NCBI GenBank assembly: GCA_964549595.1
Contig: CAZJWK010000030.1
Span: forward strand, 1 to 24,561
Length of the DNA: 24,561 bases
Reading direction: 5' to 3'
Source of the DNA: CAZQQN01 sp964549595
Lineage (GTDB): Bacteria; Bacteroidota; Bacteroidia; CAILMK01; CAYYUA01
Under the pieces are notes generated by a model. The model was not told the origin of the DNA and searched no databases. It saw only the letters and a list, made by a program, of their open reading frames with translations. Every line of letters starts with the position of its first letter. Position 1 is the first letter of the stretch. Positions 14,370-22,516 of the stretch are shown here, piece after piece. The position numbers and the translations under genes were made by a program.

Positions 14370-16320
14370 TATTCTCCATTAAAATACGTTCAATGTCCGA
14401 TTTGGTATTAAACTCGCCCTTATAGAGGCTCATCCTGAAGGTATAACTTCCCTCCTTTTTCCGGATTTTACGAAAATCATTTGGCTTGAAGTAGGCCACG
14501 TTACCGTCTTGTGTTATTCCCCAAAGGATGTTCTCTTGGCCGGGATCGAAATAAACCGTGTCCGCATACCGGTAAAGGGCGTTTTCCTGTTTTTCGACCA
14601 TTTGTACCTGACCCTTGAAATGAAGCGGATTACCCTGGCGGTCCGTAAATTCTGCCGCTAATGTTGCACCTTGCGGATAGTCCTGAGGTTTATCGATATT
14701 GGTATAGCCGAATTCATTCAGTTCAAAAGTACGCTCTACCTGTTCCCGTTTGGAAACATCCAGACCCGGGTAGTCATTTTGGGCTACTTGTTGTCGGTAA
14801 TCCGACCAATCTCCTTTTAATGCTTTCGCCTCTTCGCGGTACTTTTGGAATTCAGGTTTGTACTTTCTTTTAAATGCGGCTTTGGCTTCTTTGAAGCGTT
14901 TTCTATCCTTAAAGGCCAATGCGCAGAGGCATTTTTTGGTCTCGGTTTTTCCGTTGGCTGTTTCAGTTTGGCTAATATACCAAAAAGTACCGGTTCTGGA
15001 ACCACGCTTTACCTCGGAATAATCCGGTGCATTGTGGCGTTTACATTTATCAAGATCTAATGGCCGGAAATATACATCCTCAAAGAATTTCTGATTGGCA
15101 AGGGAAACGTTTTGAACGGCAAAAGCAACTTCATTATTCTTCCACATTATTTCCATTTCAATTTCTACAGAGGCCTCATCATTTCCCACTTTAGCCGGAT
15201 CCAATTCAGGGATTTGATCAATGGCACGGTATAAGCTTTGCTTACAGGCATTACAGTAGTAAAACTTACTTGTTGAAATGATAGAAGTTTCACCCTTTTT
15301 GTTCACAACAAAGCGTATTTCGTATTTATCCCGATTTTCCCGGTCAAAATGGGTTTGGTCAAGTTGGTCGTTTAAGTGTTTTTTCAACTTTTCCTGCTCA
15401 ACCAGCAAAGAAGGCAACTTATCCGGCTTAACTCTGGTCATGGCTACATCGTATACCTGAACGGAAAACTTATGCCGGGACTTGCTAAAAATTTCCGGGT
15501 ACTTAGCCGGATCCTCTACCTTAAAAGTATTGGAACCGGCTTTTTTTGGCAGGACCGGCCTGGCAGGTAAATTCTGCTTTTCGGCCTCATAGGACTTGGT
15601 AGAAAACGTTTCATCCCCGGTTTGCTCCCATTCATTGTTTGCTTCATCCAAGTGGTAAACCTGGTAATCATCCCCTTTCACAAAGCTTTGCATGGTTACC
15701 TTGATCTGGGCTTCCGGATTTACTTTCAATTCCCGTTCATTTTTCGTGGCCTCTGCTTGGCACATCCCAGCTGATTCAAAGACGTATTTCTTTTCACCTT
15801 GTTCATATTCCATAGGGATACCATCCGCATAAAAATCAAAAGGGGAGTGTAATTCCCGGTAACGAAACTTGACTTGCCCCTTAACCACTTTTCCCGATTG
15901 ATTCAAAAAGGCATTGGCCGGAATGTAAATTTCAGTGCCGGTTGAGTACTTGATGATTGTGTCCCTTTTTGTTCTAATACTGTAAGTCTGGGTTTTCCTT
16001 TGCTCATTAGTAACAGGTGGCTCATACAGGTTTCTCGTCAAATCACGCTTTTCTCTACCTCCGTTAATATTCGCTTCCTTTTTAACCCTCTTGTCGGGGT
16101 TGTTTTCGGCTTCAACATCAGTCTTGGATTGACCCGCTGACTCATTTCTCATCGTATCTTTTCCATCTGCCTGCTTTTTGGATTGCTCGCTATTGGTATG
16201 ACAACCGGTTAAAATTCCAGCAATCAGCCATACCAACAAAACGATTAAAAGCCTTTGGGCTAAACCGTTAATTATTGGCTTATAAAGATCAGAAAATAAC
16301 TCAGAATCAATGGATTTCAT
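14362..16320 (-). CDS. Large lipoprotein, paralogue A, with degenerate TonB-C-like middle domain
   Basis: This 652-residue protein has a signal segment (AQRLLIVLLVWLIAGI) and lipobox LTGC, with the lipid-bearing Cys at residue 40. After a Lys/Glu/Asn-rich linker, residues about 112-235 form a beta-rich domain (TGTEIYIPANAFLNQSGKVV, KGQVKFRYRELHSPFDFYAD, MQSFVKGDDYQVYHLDE) widespread in Bacteroidota surface lipoproteins. The middle, about 300-400, has RFVVNKKGETSI like a TonB C-terminal fold but is otherwise eroded, and contains a CNAC motif. A C-terminal region from about 400 includes KKCLCALAFKD near 460, a Lys/Glu-rich helical segment, then NEFGYTNIDKPQDYPQGATL. It is clearly related to the gene upstream at 16408-18258, pointing to tandem duplication. 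Function is unknown; probably anchored in the periplasm or outer membrane. Confidence 0.8.
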   Translation of the reverse strand: MKSIDSELFSDLYKPIINGLAQRLLIVLLVWLIAGILTGCHTNSEQSKKQADGKDTMRNESAGQSKTDVEAENNPDKRVKKEANINGGREKRDLTRNLYEPPVTNEQRKTQTYSIRTKRDTIIKYSTGTEIYIPANAFLNQSGKVVKGQVKFRYRELHSPFDFYADGIPMEYEQGEKKYVFESAGMCQAEATKNERELKVNPEAQIKVTMQSFVKGDDYQVYHLDEANNEWEQTGDETFSTKSYEAEKQNLPARPVLPKKAGSNTFKVEDPAKYPEIFSKSRHKFSVQVYDVAMTRVKPDKLPSLLVEQEKLKKHLNDQLDQTHFDRENRDKYEIRFVVNKKGETSIISTSKFYYCNACKQSLYRAIDQIPELDPAKVGNDEASVEIEMEIMWKNNEVAFAVQNVSLANQKFFEDVYFRPLDLDKCKRHNAPDYSEVKRGSRTGTFWYISQTETANGKTETKKCLCALAFKDRKRFKEAKAAFKRKYKPEFQKYREEAKALKGDWSDYRQQVAQNDYPGLDVSKREQVERTFELNEFGYTNIDKPQDYPQGATLAAEFTDRQGNPLHFKGQVQMVEKQENALYRYADTVYFDPGQENILWGITQDGNVAYFKPNDFRKIRKKEGSYTFRMSLYKGEFNTKSDIERILMENNV

Positions 16321-16407
16321 AATGTTTTTTTTATGAACAAACGATTAATCGCAATGAATAGAATCTTACCAAACCCTTTTCCCATGGTTAATACCTCTAT
16401 GCGTTTT

Positions 16408-18258
16408 TTAAAGTAAAACCTCCTTTATAACGGCTTTGGATTTCAATTTCCCCTCATGTATTTTCATGTTAAAGGTGTGGGTCCCGGAAGTTTTATCAAT
16501 CTTGTCAAAATCTTCAGGTTTTAGGTAAGCCAGTTTACCCTTCCCGGTGATTCCCCAAAGTAAATTGGCTTTATCGGGATCAAAACGGATTTCATTGTCA
16601 TACCGGTATAAAGCATTCTCATTTTTCACAGCCAATTTAACGGATCGTTTAAAATGAATAGGATTGCCGTTTTCGTCCCGGAACCTGGCCATTAAATGAG
16701 CTCCTTCCGGATAAGCAGTGGGTTTATCAATATTGGTGAAACCAAATTCGCTTAACTCAAATACCCGTTGAATTCTCTGATCTTTGGAAGCATTCAAACC
16801 GGGGAAATCCATTTCCTGGAGCTGAGAACGATAATTTTGCCAGGATTTTTGCATGGCTTGTTCCGCTTGCTCCCTCTTTTTCATCATTTCCTGGTAGCGA
16901 TCTTTAAACGCTTTCATGGCCTTTCCATAGGCATTGTCATCCTTAAAAGCCATGACGCAAAGGCATTCTTTGGGCTCCCCTTCCCGGAACATGTTGTCGT
17001 AAGTCATCAACCGGAAAGTACCCGGACACGCTCCTTTTTCAATACTTGTGGACCGCGGATTCTGATACCTTTCGCATTGAGCGGGATTGACAGGTTTAAA
17101 CTCAACCTTCTTGTAATTTTCCTCGTAAGCGTTTTTGATGGTATCCATGAAAGCTGCTACCTCACCATTTCTAAAACTAAAGCCTATGGTAATTAATGTC
17201 CTTAAGGGGCTTCCTTTTTCGGAAACAGCCGGTTCCCAGTTTTGCATTTTTTTAAAGGCCTCGTAAACTTCTGCTTGGCAACTGTCACCAAAAGCATTAG
17301 GCATTTCTTCCCTTATTCCGCTATATTCAAGATTTCCATCCTTATTTACAAAGAAGTTCAGTTCCAGAAATCCGGATGCGGGGTTGATACCTTCGGATTT
17401 AGGATATTCAACCATCTCGGCCAAAAAACTGTAAAGGGCATCCCTACCATCAGGGTAACTTGAAGGTGAAGCCATTACAGGATCTTCTTGATCCTGATCA
17501 ACCTTAACGGTAAATGCCTTACCCAAAGCCTTAAAGTGCTCGGGGAAATTTTCCGGATTTTCAACTTGAAAGCTCTTAGGGCCATCTTTTTGAGGAGGTT
17601 CAGGTTTTGTGGGCAAACGGTTTTTCGCACCTTCATAGGATTGTTTTTTCATTGCTTCGTCCCCTGTTTTCTTCCAATCACCCTTATTTTCATTCAGTTT
17701 GTAAACCTGGTAATCATCTCCCTTGACAAAGCTTTGCATTTCCACTTCAATCCTTGCTTCCGGATTGGCCCTCAATTTTTGCTCATTTTTGGAGGCTTCT
17801 ACCCGGCACATTCCGGCCGATTTGAAAACCTTGTCTTTACCGTTTGCCTGGTATTCCATCGGCACGCCGGACGCATAAAAATCAAACGGGGTATGCATTT
17901 CCCGGTATTTCAACTCCACTTGACCTTTTACCACATTGCCGTTTTGGTCTAAAAAGGCATTTTCAGGAATATGTAATTTAGTCCCGGTTTTGTAGGAGAC
18001 TGTAGTATCCTTTGACGAACTGAGTGTGTATTGTTCCCCTTTCAGGGCTTTGTTTCGGACCGGTGTTTGGTATAACCCTTTTTGATCCGCTTTTCGGAAA
18101 ACCTTATCCCTATTTTTATTCGCTTTCCTGGTTTGCTCTTTATTCTGAGCATCATTTTGTTGTGTTTCGGTTTCATCGTTACCGGAATGACAACCGGCCA
18201 AGCAACCCACTATGGCAAAAACCATTAAGGCCGTTTTGAATGCAGAAGCATATACCAT
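16408..18258 (-). CDS. Large lipoprotein, paralogue B, with internal TonB C-terminal-like domain
   Basis: This 616-residue protein has signal peptide MVYASAFKTALMVFAIVGC and lipobox LAGC, lipidated at C23. Residues about 78-201 carry the same beta-rich domain as paralogue A (TGTKLHIPENAFLDQNGNVV, KYREMHTPFDFYASGVPMEY, MQSFVKGDDYQVYKLNE). Residues about 265-365 look like a TonB C-terminal domain: MVEYPKSEGINPASGFLEL, FFVNKDGNLEYSGI, VYEAFKKMQNWEPAVSEKG and the final strand ITIGFSFRNGE. There is no N-terminal TonB membrane helix or Pro-rich linker, so it is not a normal energy transducer. The C-terminal half has ECLCVMAFKD near 430 and SEFGFTNIDKPTAYPEGAHL. It is first of three minus-strand lipoprotein genes, 87 bp ahead of paralogue A. 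Role unknown. Confidence 0.8.
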   Translation of the reverse strand: MVYASAFKTALMVFAIVGCLAGCHSGNDETETQQNDAQNKEQTRKANKNRDKVFRKADQKGLYQTPVRNKALKGEQYTLSSSKDTTVSYKTGTKLHIPENAFLDQNGNVVKGQVELKYREMHTPFDFYASGVPMEYQANGKDKVFKSAGMCRVEASKNEQKLRANPEARIEVEMQSFVKGDDYQVYKLNENKGDWKKTGDEAMKKQSYEGAKNRLPTKPEPPQKDGPKSFQVENPENFPEHFKALGKAFTVKVDQDQEDPVMASPSSYPDGRDALYSFLAEMVEYPKSEGINPASGFLELNFFVNKDGNLEYSGIREEMPNAFGDSCQAEVYEAFKKMQNWEPAVSEKGSPLRTLITIGFSFRNGEVAAFMDTIKNAYEENYKKVEFKPVNPAQCERYQNPRSTSIEKGACPGTFRLMTYDNMFREGEPKECLCVMAFKDDNAYGKAMKAFKDRYQEMMKKREQAEQAMQKSWQNYRSQLQEMDFPGLNASKDQRIQRVFELSEFGFTNIDKPTAYPEGAHLMARFRDENGNPIHFKRSVKLAVKNENALYRYDNEIRFDPDKANLLWGITGKGKLAYLKPEDFDKIDKTSGTHTFNMKIHEGKLKSKAVIKEVLL

Positions 18259-18492
18259 AAGCCATATTTTAAGAGAGGTACACGATTAAACTGTCCTTAA
18301 TAGGCTAAATTAAGTAGTAAAGAATTTCCAGAAGGGAATATATTTGATTGCTTTATATAAAACGAAGTTAGCAAAAAGCTATTGTATGATTTGTGTTATT
18401 AATTGATTGTCAAAAATCTAAATAAGTACTAAAAAAACATGACAAAGGTTTCATTAAAACCATACAGGGGGAACCCGTAATCCGGAGTGTTT

Positions 18493-18522
18493 TTTTAGTA
18501 ATGGGTCAAAAACTTACTAAAA
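18493..18522. repeat. Inverted repeat with 9-bp arms
   Basis: TTTTAGTAA (18493-18501) and TTACTAAAA (18514-18522) are exact reverse complements around a 12-base spacer. It lies in a divergent promoter region where no gene ends, so an operator is more likely than a terminator. Confidence 0.45.
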
Positions 18523-18640
18523 GGTGATAAATACGGTTAAATAGATTAGCATAAAAGCTATTCCTTAAGTAAGGCATTACAAAAAAATCCAGGAACTTAT
18601 CCATTTTAAAATTACTTATGTTAGTCCCTAAAATTTTTTG

Positions 18641-18648
18641 TAGTTTAG
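18641..18648 (+). promoter_or_regulatory. Near-consensus -7 box for the propeller cargo gene
   Basis: TAGTTTAG differs from TAnnTTTG at one base and lies 33 bp upstream of the ATG. TTAG at 18621-18624 is about where the -33 element should be. Confidence 0.35.
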
Positions 18649-18680
18649 CACCAAAATTATTTTTAAAAAAATAAAGACTT

Positions 18681-20735
18681 ATGCGTTTTAATGGAATTAT
18701 TATCACGTTATGTTTAATTACCTTATATACTTTTACTTCAGCCCAAAATGTATGGAAAACGGTTGGCTCTGGAGGTTTTTCAGACGGGGAAGCCAGGCAT
18801 CAGGATTTAGCGCTCGAACCTGGCTCGGGAACCCCTTTCGTGGCTTATAAAGATATGGCCAATGGTGGTGGTACAACCGTTAAAAAGTTTGACGGGTCCC
18901 AATGGGTGAGCGTTGGCATTGACAGCTTTTCTGAAGGTTCAGCTTCGTATCAAAGTTTAGCTTTCAAACCTAATTCGGGGACCCCCTATGTGGCCTACAA
19001 AGATGTGGAAAATAACTTTGGTGCTACCGTTCAAAAATTTACTAATGGTGAATGGAAAAATGTGGGTGTCCCAAATTTATCGGACGGAAGGGCTGATTAC
19101 GTAAGTTTAACATTTAACCCCCAGAACGGAAACCCTTATTTGGCTTATAAGGACAATGCCAAAGGAGATGGTGCTACGGTCAAGAAGTTTAATGGCTCCC
19201 GTTGGGAGACAGTCGGTACAGATAGCTTTTCGGATGGCAGGGCCGTAAGCCAAAGCTTAGCAATAAACCCCAACACTGGCACTCCTTACCTGGCCTATAG
19301 AGATGAGGCGAATGGAAAAGCCACGACCGTTATGAAATTTAACGGATTAAAATGGGTTACAGTAGGCAAAGATAGCTTCTCTGCCGGAGAGTCTTTTAAT
19401 ATAAGTTTAGCCATTGTTCCCAATACCGGTACTCCTCATGTCGCTTATAGCGATAGGGAAAATGGATCTTCTATTACCGTAAAGAAGTTTGATGGTACTC
19501 AGTGGGTGACTTTGGGAACCGAAGGCTTTACCGGAGATAGAGCTAAGTATAAAGATTTATCGATCAATCCCAACTCAGGTACTCTGATTTTGGGCTACCA
19601 GGATTTTGGCAACGGATTTCGAACCACCGTTAAGCAGTTTGATGGTAACCAATGGGTGACGCTTGGTTCAGAAGGTTTTTCGGACGGAACTGCGGAGTTT
19701 CAAAGTTTAGCCATTAATCCTAAAACCGGTACCCGTTATATTGCTTACAAGAATCAGGGTAACGCTAAGAAAACCATTGTTAAGAAGTTTGAAGGGGGCC
19801 AAAGGGTCATTAAAGGCCTTGTTAGTTTTCAAGGTTCTGCACTGGACCAGGGGGAGGTTTCCCTTTGGCAAAAGGAAACGAATAGCGTTACTAAAAAGGA
19901 CAGTATATCCCTTCAACCAAGTGATAATGGTCAGTACAGTTTCCAAGGGGTTGATTCCGGTAAATATTTGATTAGAGCCATAGCTGACAGTAATTCCAAT
20001 TTTGCCGGCCAGGCTGTTCCCACCTACCATGACAGTGCCCTTTCTTGGAACCAAGCCTCTGAAGTAAACACCCAAACCGGGGTCTCAATTCAGGGAGCAA
20101 ATATAAGTATGGACTCAGCCCAAAATAGGTCGGGTTCTGGTTCCATAAGCGGTCTTGTCGTTCAGACCGGACCAGGTAAAAGACTTGGACCGGGTGATCC
20201 GCAAGGAGGTGTAGAAGTGCTTGCCTTGACAGGGGATGGCGAACCTGAGGATTACACCTTTTCCAATGAAGAAGGACGCTTTGAATTTGAAAACATAGCA
20301 GTGGATAGCTATAATGTTCGCGTGGAAATACCAGGTTTTCAGGCTAATGAAGAAGAAGTACAATTGTCCAATCAAAACCCAACAGCCGATAGTATCAGGT
20401 TTGGTGTTAACAAAAAGGAAGGTATCGTTTATGCCGGCCGAGCTGACCATTTAAGGGAGGCAGAATTATTTCAATCTTACCGGGTTTTTCCCAATCCTGC
20501 TTTCGGTGAAGTAAAAGTGCACATGGAATCCAAAGTCAATCAAAAAATTGACCTAACCCTTTGGACCGCCCAGGGGCAAAAAGTTAAGTCTGAAACCAGG
20601 GTAGCGCATGAAGGAAAGAATGCATTTAAATGGGATATTAGTAGTCTGCCAAAAGGCGCTTATTTCATGAAGCTCAATGGTTCTAAAAGGCCAGAAAATT
20701 ACAAGCTCAGAAAATTAATCATCTTTAACGATTGA
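18681..20735 (+). CDS. Secreted T9SS cargo with seven 50-residue repeats (likely beta-propeller)
   Basis: This 684-residue protein has signal peptide MRFNGIIITLCLITLYTFTS ending before AQNVW. Residues 25-374 are seven repeats of exactly 50 residues. Each starts W-x-x-V/L-G, with a central SLAINPNTGTPYLAYRD-type strand and an ending like TTVKKFDGSQ. Seven such units strongly suggest a seven-bladed beta-propeller. Two carboxypeptidase-regulatory-like beta-sandwich modules follow (about 376-470 and 484-582; see YSFQGVDSGKYLIRA and GRFEFENIAVDSYNVRVE). Residues about 600-684 are a type A T9SS sorting domain: VFPNPAFGEVKV, then WDISSLPKGAYFMKL and KLIIFND at the end. It should be exported by Sec, passed through the type IX system and anchored or released at the surface. 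Ligand is unknown; binding or adhesion is a guess. Confidence 0.88.
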   Translation: MRFNGIIITLCLITLYTFTSAQNVWKTVGSGGFSDGEARHQDLALEPGSGTPFVAYKDMANGGGTTVKKFDGSQWVSVGIDSFSEGSASYQSLAFKPNSGTPYVAYKDVENNFGATVQKFTNGEWKNVGVPNLSDGRADYVSLTFNPQNGNPYLAYKDNAKGDGATVKKFNGSRWETVGTDSFSDGRAVSQSLAINPNTGTPYLAYRDEANGKATTVMKFNGLKWVTVGKDSFSAGESFNISLAIVPNTGTPHVAYSDRENGSSITVKKFDGTQWVTLGTEGFTGDRAKYKDLSINPNSGTLILGYQDFGNGFRTTVKQFDGNQWVTLGSEGFSDGTAEFQSLAINPKTGTRYIAYKNQGNAKKTIVKKFEGGQRVIKGLVSFQGSALDQGEVSLWQKETNSVTKKDSISLQPSDNGQYSFQGVDSGKYLIRAIADSNSNFAGQAVPTYHDSALSWNQASEVNTQTGVSIQGANISMDSAQNRSGSGSISGLVVQTGPGKRLGPGDPQGGVEVLALTGDGEPEDYTFSNEEGRFEFENIAVDSYNVRVEIPGFQANEEEVQLSNQNPTADSIRFGVNKKEGIVYAGRADHLREAELFQSYRVFPNPAFGEVKVHMESKVNQKIDLTLWTAQGQKVKSETRVAHEGKNAFKWDISSLPKGAYFMKLNGSKRPENYKLRKLIIFND
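18753..19802 (+). repeat. Seven tandem 150-bp coding repeats
   Basis: Seven in-frame units of 150 bp each fill 1,050 bp with no indel between units at the protein level. The DNA copies have diverged a good deal while the protein pattern is kept, which argues for old duplication held by selection on fold, not recent slippage. Confidence 0.85.
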
Positions 20736-21186
20736 ATGTAATACCCTTTTAAAGGGGGTTATACCCTGCAAATAACGACCTTTTCTTATATTTTCTTTAA
20801 ATGGCTTATTGAGTCATGAATTCATGCATGCCTATGGGTTTATTCAAGGCTAAGCGAAAAAAAACTTTAAACCTTTATTCAGGGCATATTGAAAATTAAA
20901 GCAACCTACCTCCGTCCTTTTATAGATCCTTTTTTCCCAAAATAATGGACTCAACAGTTGAGGAGATTCAGGACAGCTCTTATGGTTGATATCGAGACCA
21001 GGAAACCATCCAAAGGCCTACTTACCAGTTATATTACGCTCCTTTTAATGAATCTGGATTAGGAACCCCGCTTGCATTTAGGCTTGACCATTTTGATCAT
21101 CCCTAAACTTAAACACCTAAGAAAAAGATAAATTATCCAAGCCAAGAAAATGATAAATTAGCCCCGTTAAACAAAACATTAAGCAC
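20736..21186. other. Intergenic region between the propeller cargo and malY-type gene
   Basis: No gene is supported in these 451 bp on either strand. Small palindromes occur: a hairpin-like segment at 20741-20762 built on CCCTTTTAAAGGG just after the cargo stop (a possible terminator without a U run), CATGAATTCATG at 20815-20826, and CTCAACAGTTGAG at 20950-20962. TAAATTAG at 21154-21161 resembles the -7 box and lies 25 bp before the next start. Confidence 0.45.
20741..20762 (+). terminator. Possible terminator of the propeller cargo gene
   Basis: ATACCC at 20741-20746 and GGGTTAT further on flank CCCTTTTAAAGGG, starting 5 bp after the stop codon. The hairpin is imperfect with a very short loop and no U tract, so the call is weak. 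Confidence 0.3.
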
Positions 21187-22350
21187 TTGGATTTTGACCG
21201 CATCATCGACCGAACAGGCACCCACTCCATTAAATGGGATTACCGTGAAAAGCTATTTGGCGAACAATCTATTATACCATTATGGGTAGCAGATATGGAC
21301 TTTGAATCTCCACCTGCCGTAAAAGAGGCTTTGAAAAAACGGGCTGAACATGGCGTATTTGGTTACACAGCAGAATCCCGGAAATATTTTGAAGGCATAA
21401 TCAATTGGTTTGAAAAACGTCACAATTGGTCAATTCAAAAATCCTGGTTACATTACCTGCCGGGTGTCATTCCTGGCTTGAATTGGGTTGTTCAAACATT
21501 TTCGGGGCCAGGAGATAAGGTGATTATCCAACCTCCCGTTTATAAACCCTTTTTCCAGGCCATAGAAAACAATGACCGGAAAGTTGTGGAAAATCCATTG
21601 GTATTAAATGAAAATGCGTACTCGATGGACTTGGAAGGTTTAGAAGCCGCCATCGATGCACAAACCAAAATGTTAATACTATGCAGTCCTCATAATCCAG
21701 TAGGTCGTGTATGGCAAAAATCAGAACTTGAAAAACTTGGTGAAATCTGTTTAAGGAATAACCTCCTATTGATTTCAGATGAAATCCACTTTGACTTAGT
21801 ATATGACAAAGCAAGTCATTGGCCTATAGCAAGCCTCAATCAAGCCTTACGGGAGCAAACCATTACCTTTACTTCTCCCGGTAAGACCTTTAACTTACAA
21901 GGCCTGAAAAGCGCTTATGCCATTATTCCCAATAAAACACTAAGTAATGCTTTCGGCCAAACTTTGCAGCAAAATGGCATTTTCCTCAATAATGCCATGA
22001 GCATTACTGGTATTGAAGCTGCTTACCATCATGGTGAGCCCTGGCTTAATGAATTATTGCCTTATCTTGAGGATAACAAGGCTTATTTAAAAACATTTTG
22101 CGAAGAAAACCTGCCCGGTATATCCCTTATTGAGGGAGAAGGTACCTATCTGGGGTGGTTGGATTGCCGGGCACTTAAAATGTCCCAGGATAATTTGAAA
22201 ACCTTCATGGTCCAAAAAGCCGGTTTAGGTTTAAATGACGGTATGGAATTCGGTAAGCAGGGAGAAGGATTTATGCGGATTAATTTTGCTTGCCCACGTT
22301 CCCGTTTGGACGAAGCCTTAAAAAGGTTAGCAAAGGCTTTGAATGATTAA
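21187..22350 (+). CDS. PatB/MalY-type PLP C-S lyase (cystathionine beta-lyase-like aminotransferase)
   Basis: This 387-residue fold type I PLP enzyme shows the subfamily pattern: DRIIDRTGTHSIKWD at the start, PLWVADMDFESPPAV, FGYTAES, HYLPGVIPGLNWVVQTFS, LILCSPHNPVGRVW, SDEIHFDLVY with the PLP-pyridine Asp, and SPGKTFNLQGLKSAYAI, in which K233 should bind PLP. A C-terminal MRINFACPRSRLDEAL carries the carboxylate-binding Arg. Members cleave C-S bonds of cystathionine or cysteine conjugates; the exact substrate is not readable here. The start is TTG at 21187: the frame has no ATG between the upstream stop at 21154-21156 and this point, and TTG gives the N-terminus usual for the family. It is a single gene, convergent with the next one, with a strong hairpin between. 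Confidence 0.87.
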   Translation: MDFDRIIDRTGTHSIKWDYREKLFGEQSIIPLWVADMDFESPPAVKEALKKRAEHGVFGYTAESRKYFEGIINWFEKRHNWSIQKSWLHYLPGVIPGLNWVVQTFSGPGDKVIIQPPVYKPFFQAIENNDRKVVENPLVLNENAYSMDLEGLEAAIDAQTKMLILCSPHNPVGRVWQKSELEKLGEICLRNNLLLISDEIHFDLVYDKASHWPIASLNQALREQTITFTSPGKTFNLQGLKSAYAIIPNKTLSNAFGQTLQQNGIFLNNAMSITGIEAAYHHGEPWLNELLPYLEDNKAYLKTFCEENLPGISLIEGEGTYLGWLDCRALKMSQDNLKTFMVQKAGLGLNDGMEFGKQGEGFMRINFACPRSRLDEALKRLAKALND

Positions 22351-22439
22351 CCAAATGACCTTTTAAAATTGCTTTCAACCAGAATAAATTTTTTTGAGCC
22401 ATTACCTTTTTTAAAATTTTCAGTAATGGTGTAACCCAA

Positions 22440-22473
22440 AAAATTGGCATAGCTGCAGGGCTATGCCAATTTT
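22440..22473. terminator. Bidirectional terminator hairpin
   Basis: AAAATTGGCATAGC (22440-22453) and GCTATGCCAATTTT (22460-22473) are exact 14-bp complements around the loop TGCAGG. A and T runs at the ends supply short U tracts in both directions. It sits between two convergent genes, 89 bp after the C-S lyase stop and 43 bp beyond the minus-strand cargo gene. Confidence 0.9.
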
Positions 22474-22516
22474 CCCATTAAATCCAATAGTATTGCCGGG
22501 ATAAAACACCTTTTGG

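Larger units (their letters stand above)
18259..18680. other. Divergent regulatory region between lipoprotein operon and T9SS cargo
   Basis: This 422-bp AT-rich region holds no convincing gene; a 66-codon minus-strand frame at 18506-18706 overlaps the next gene's start and looks fortuitous. It contains a 9-bp-arm inverted repeat (18493-18522). TAnnTTAG-like boxes occur in both directions: minus strand at 18305-18312 for the lipoprotein genes, and + strand at 18641-18648 for the cargo gene. Confidence 0.5.

Noticed and set aside
16768..18239. Plus-strand frames up to 154 codons opposite paralogue B
   Set aside because: The minus-strand lipoprotein has a lipobox and conserved domains shared with its paralogue; the opposite frames are mirror products of its codon use.
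18506..18706. 66-codon minus-strand reading frame before the propeller cargo
   Set aside because: It overlaps the cargo start and promoter, is AT-driven in composition and shows no domain or signal.
18753..19802. CRISPR-like or tandem non-coding array
   Set aside because: The 150-bp units are continuous coding sequence conserved at protein level, without short identical repeats separated by unique spacers.
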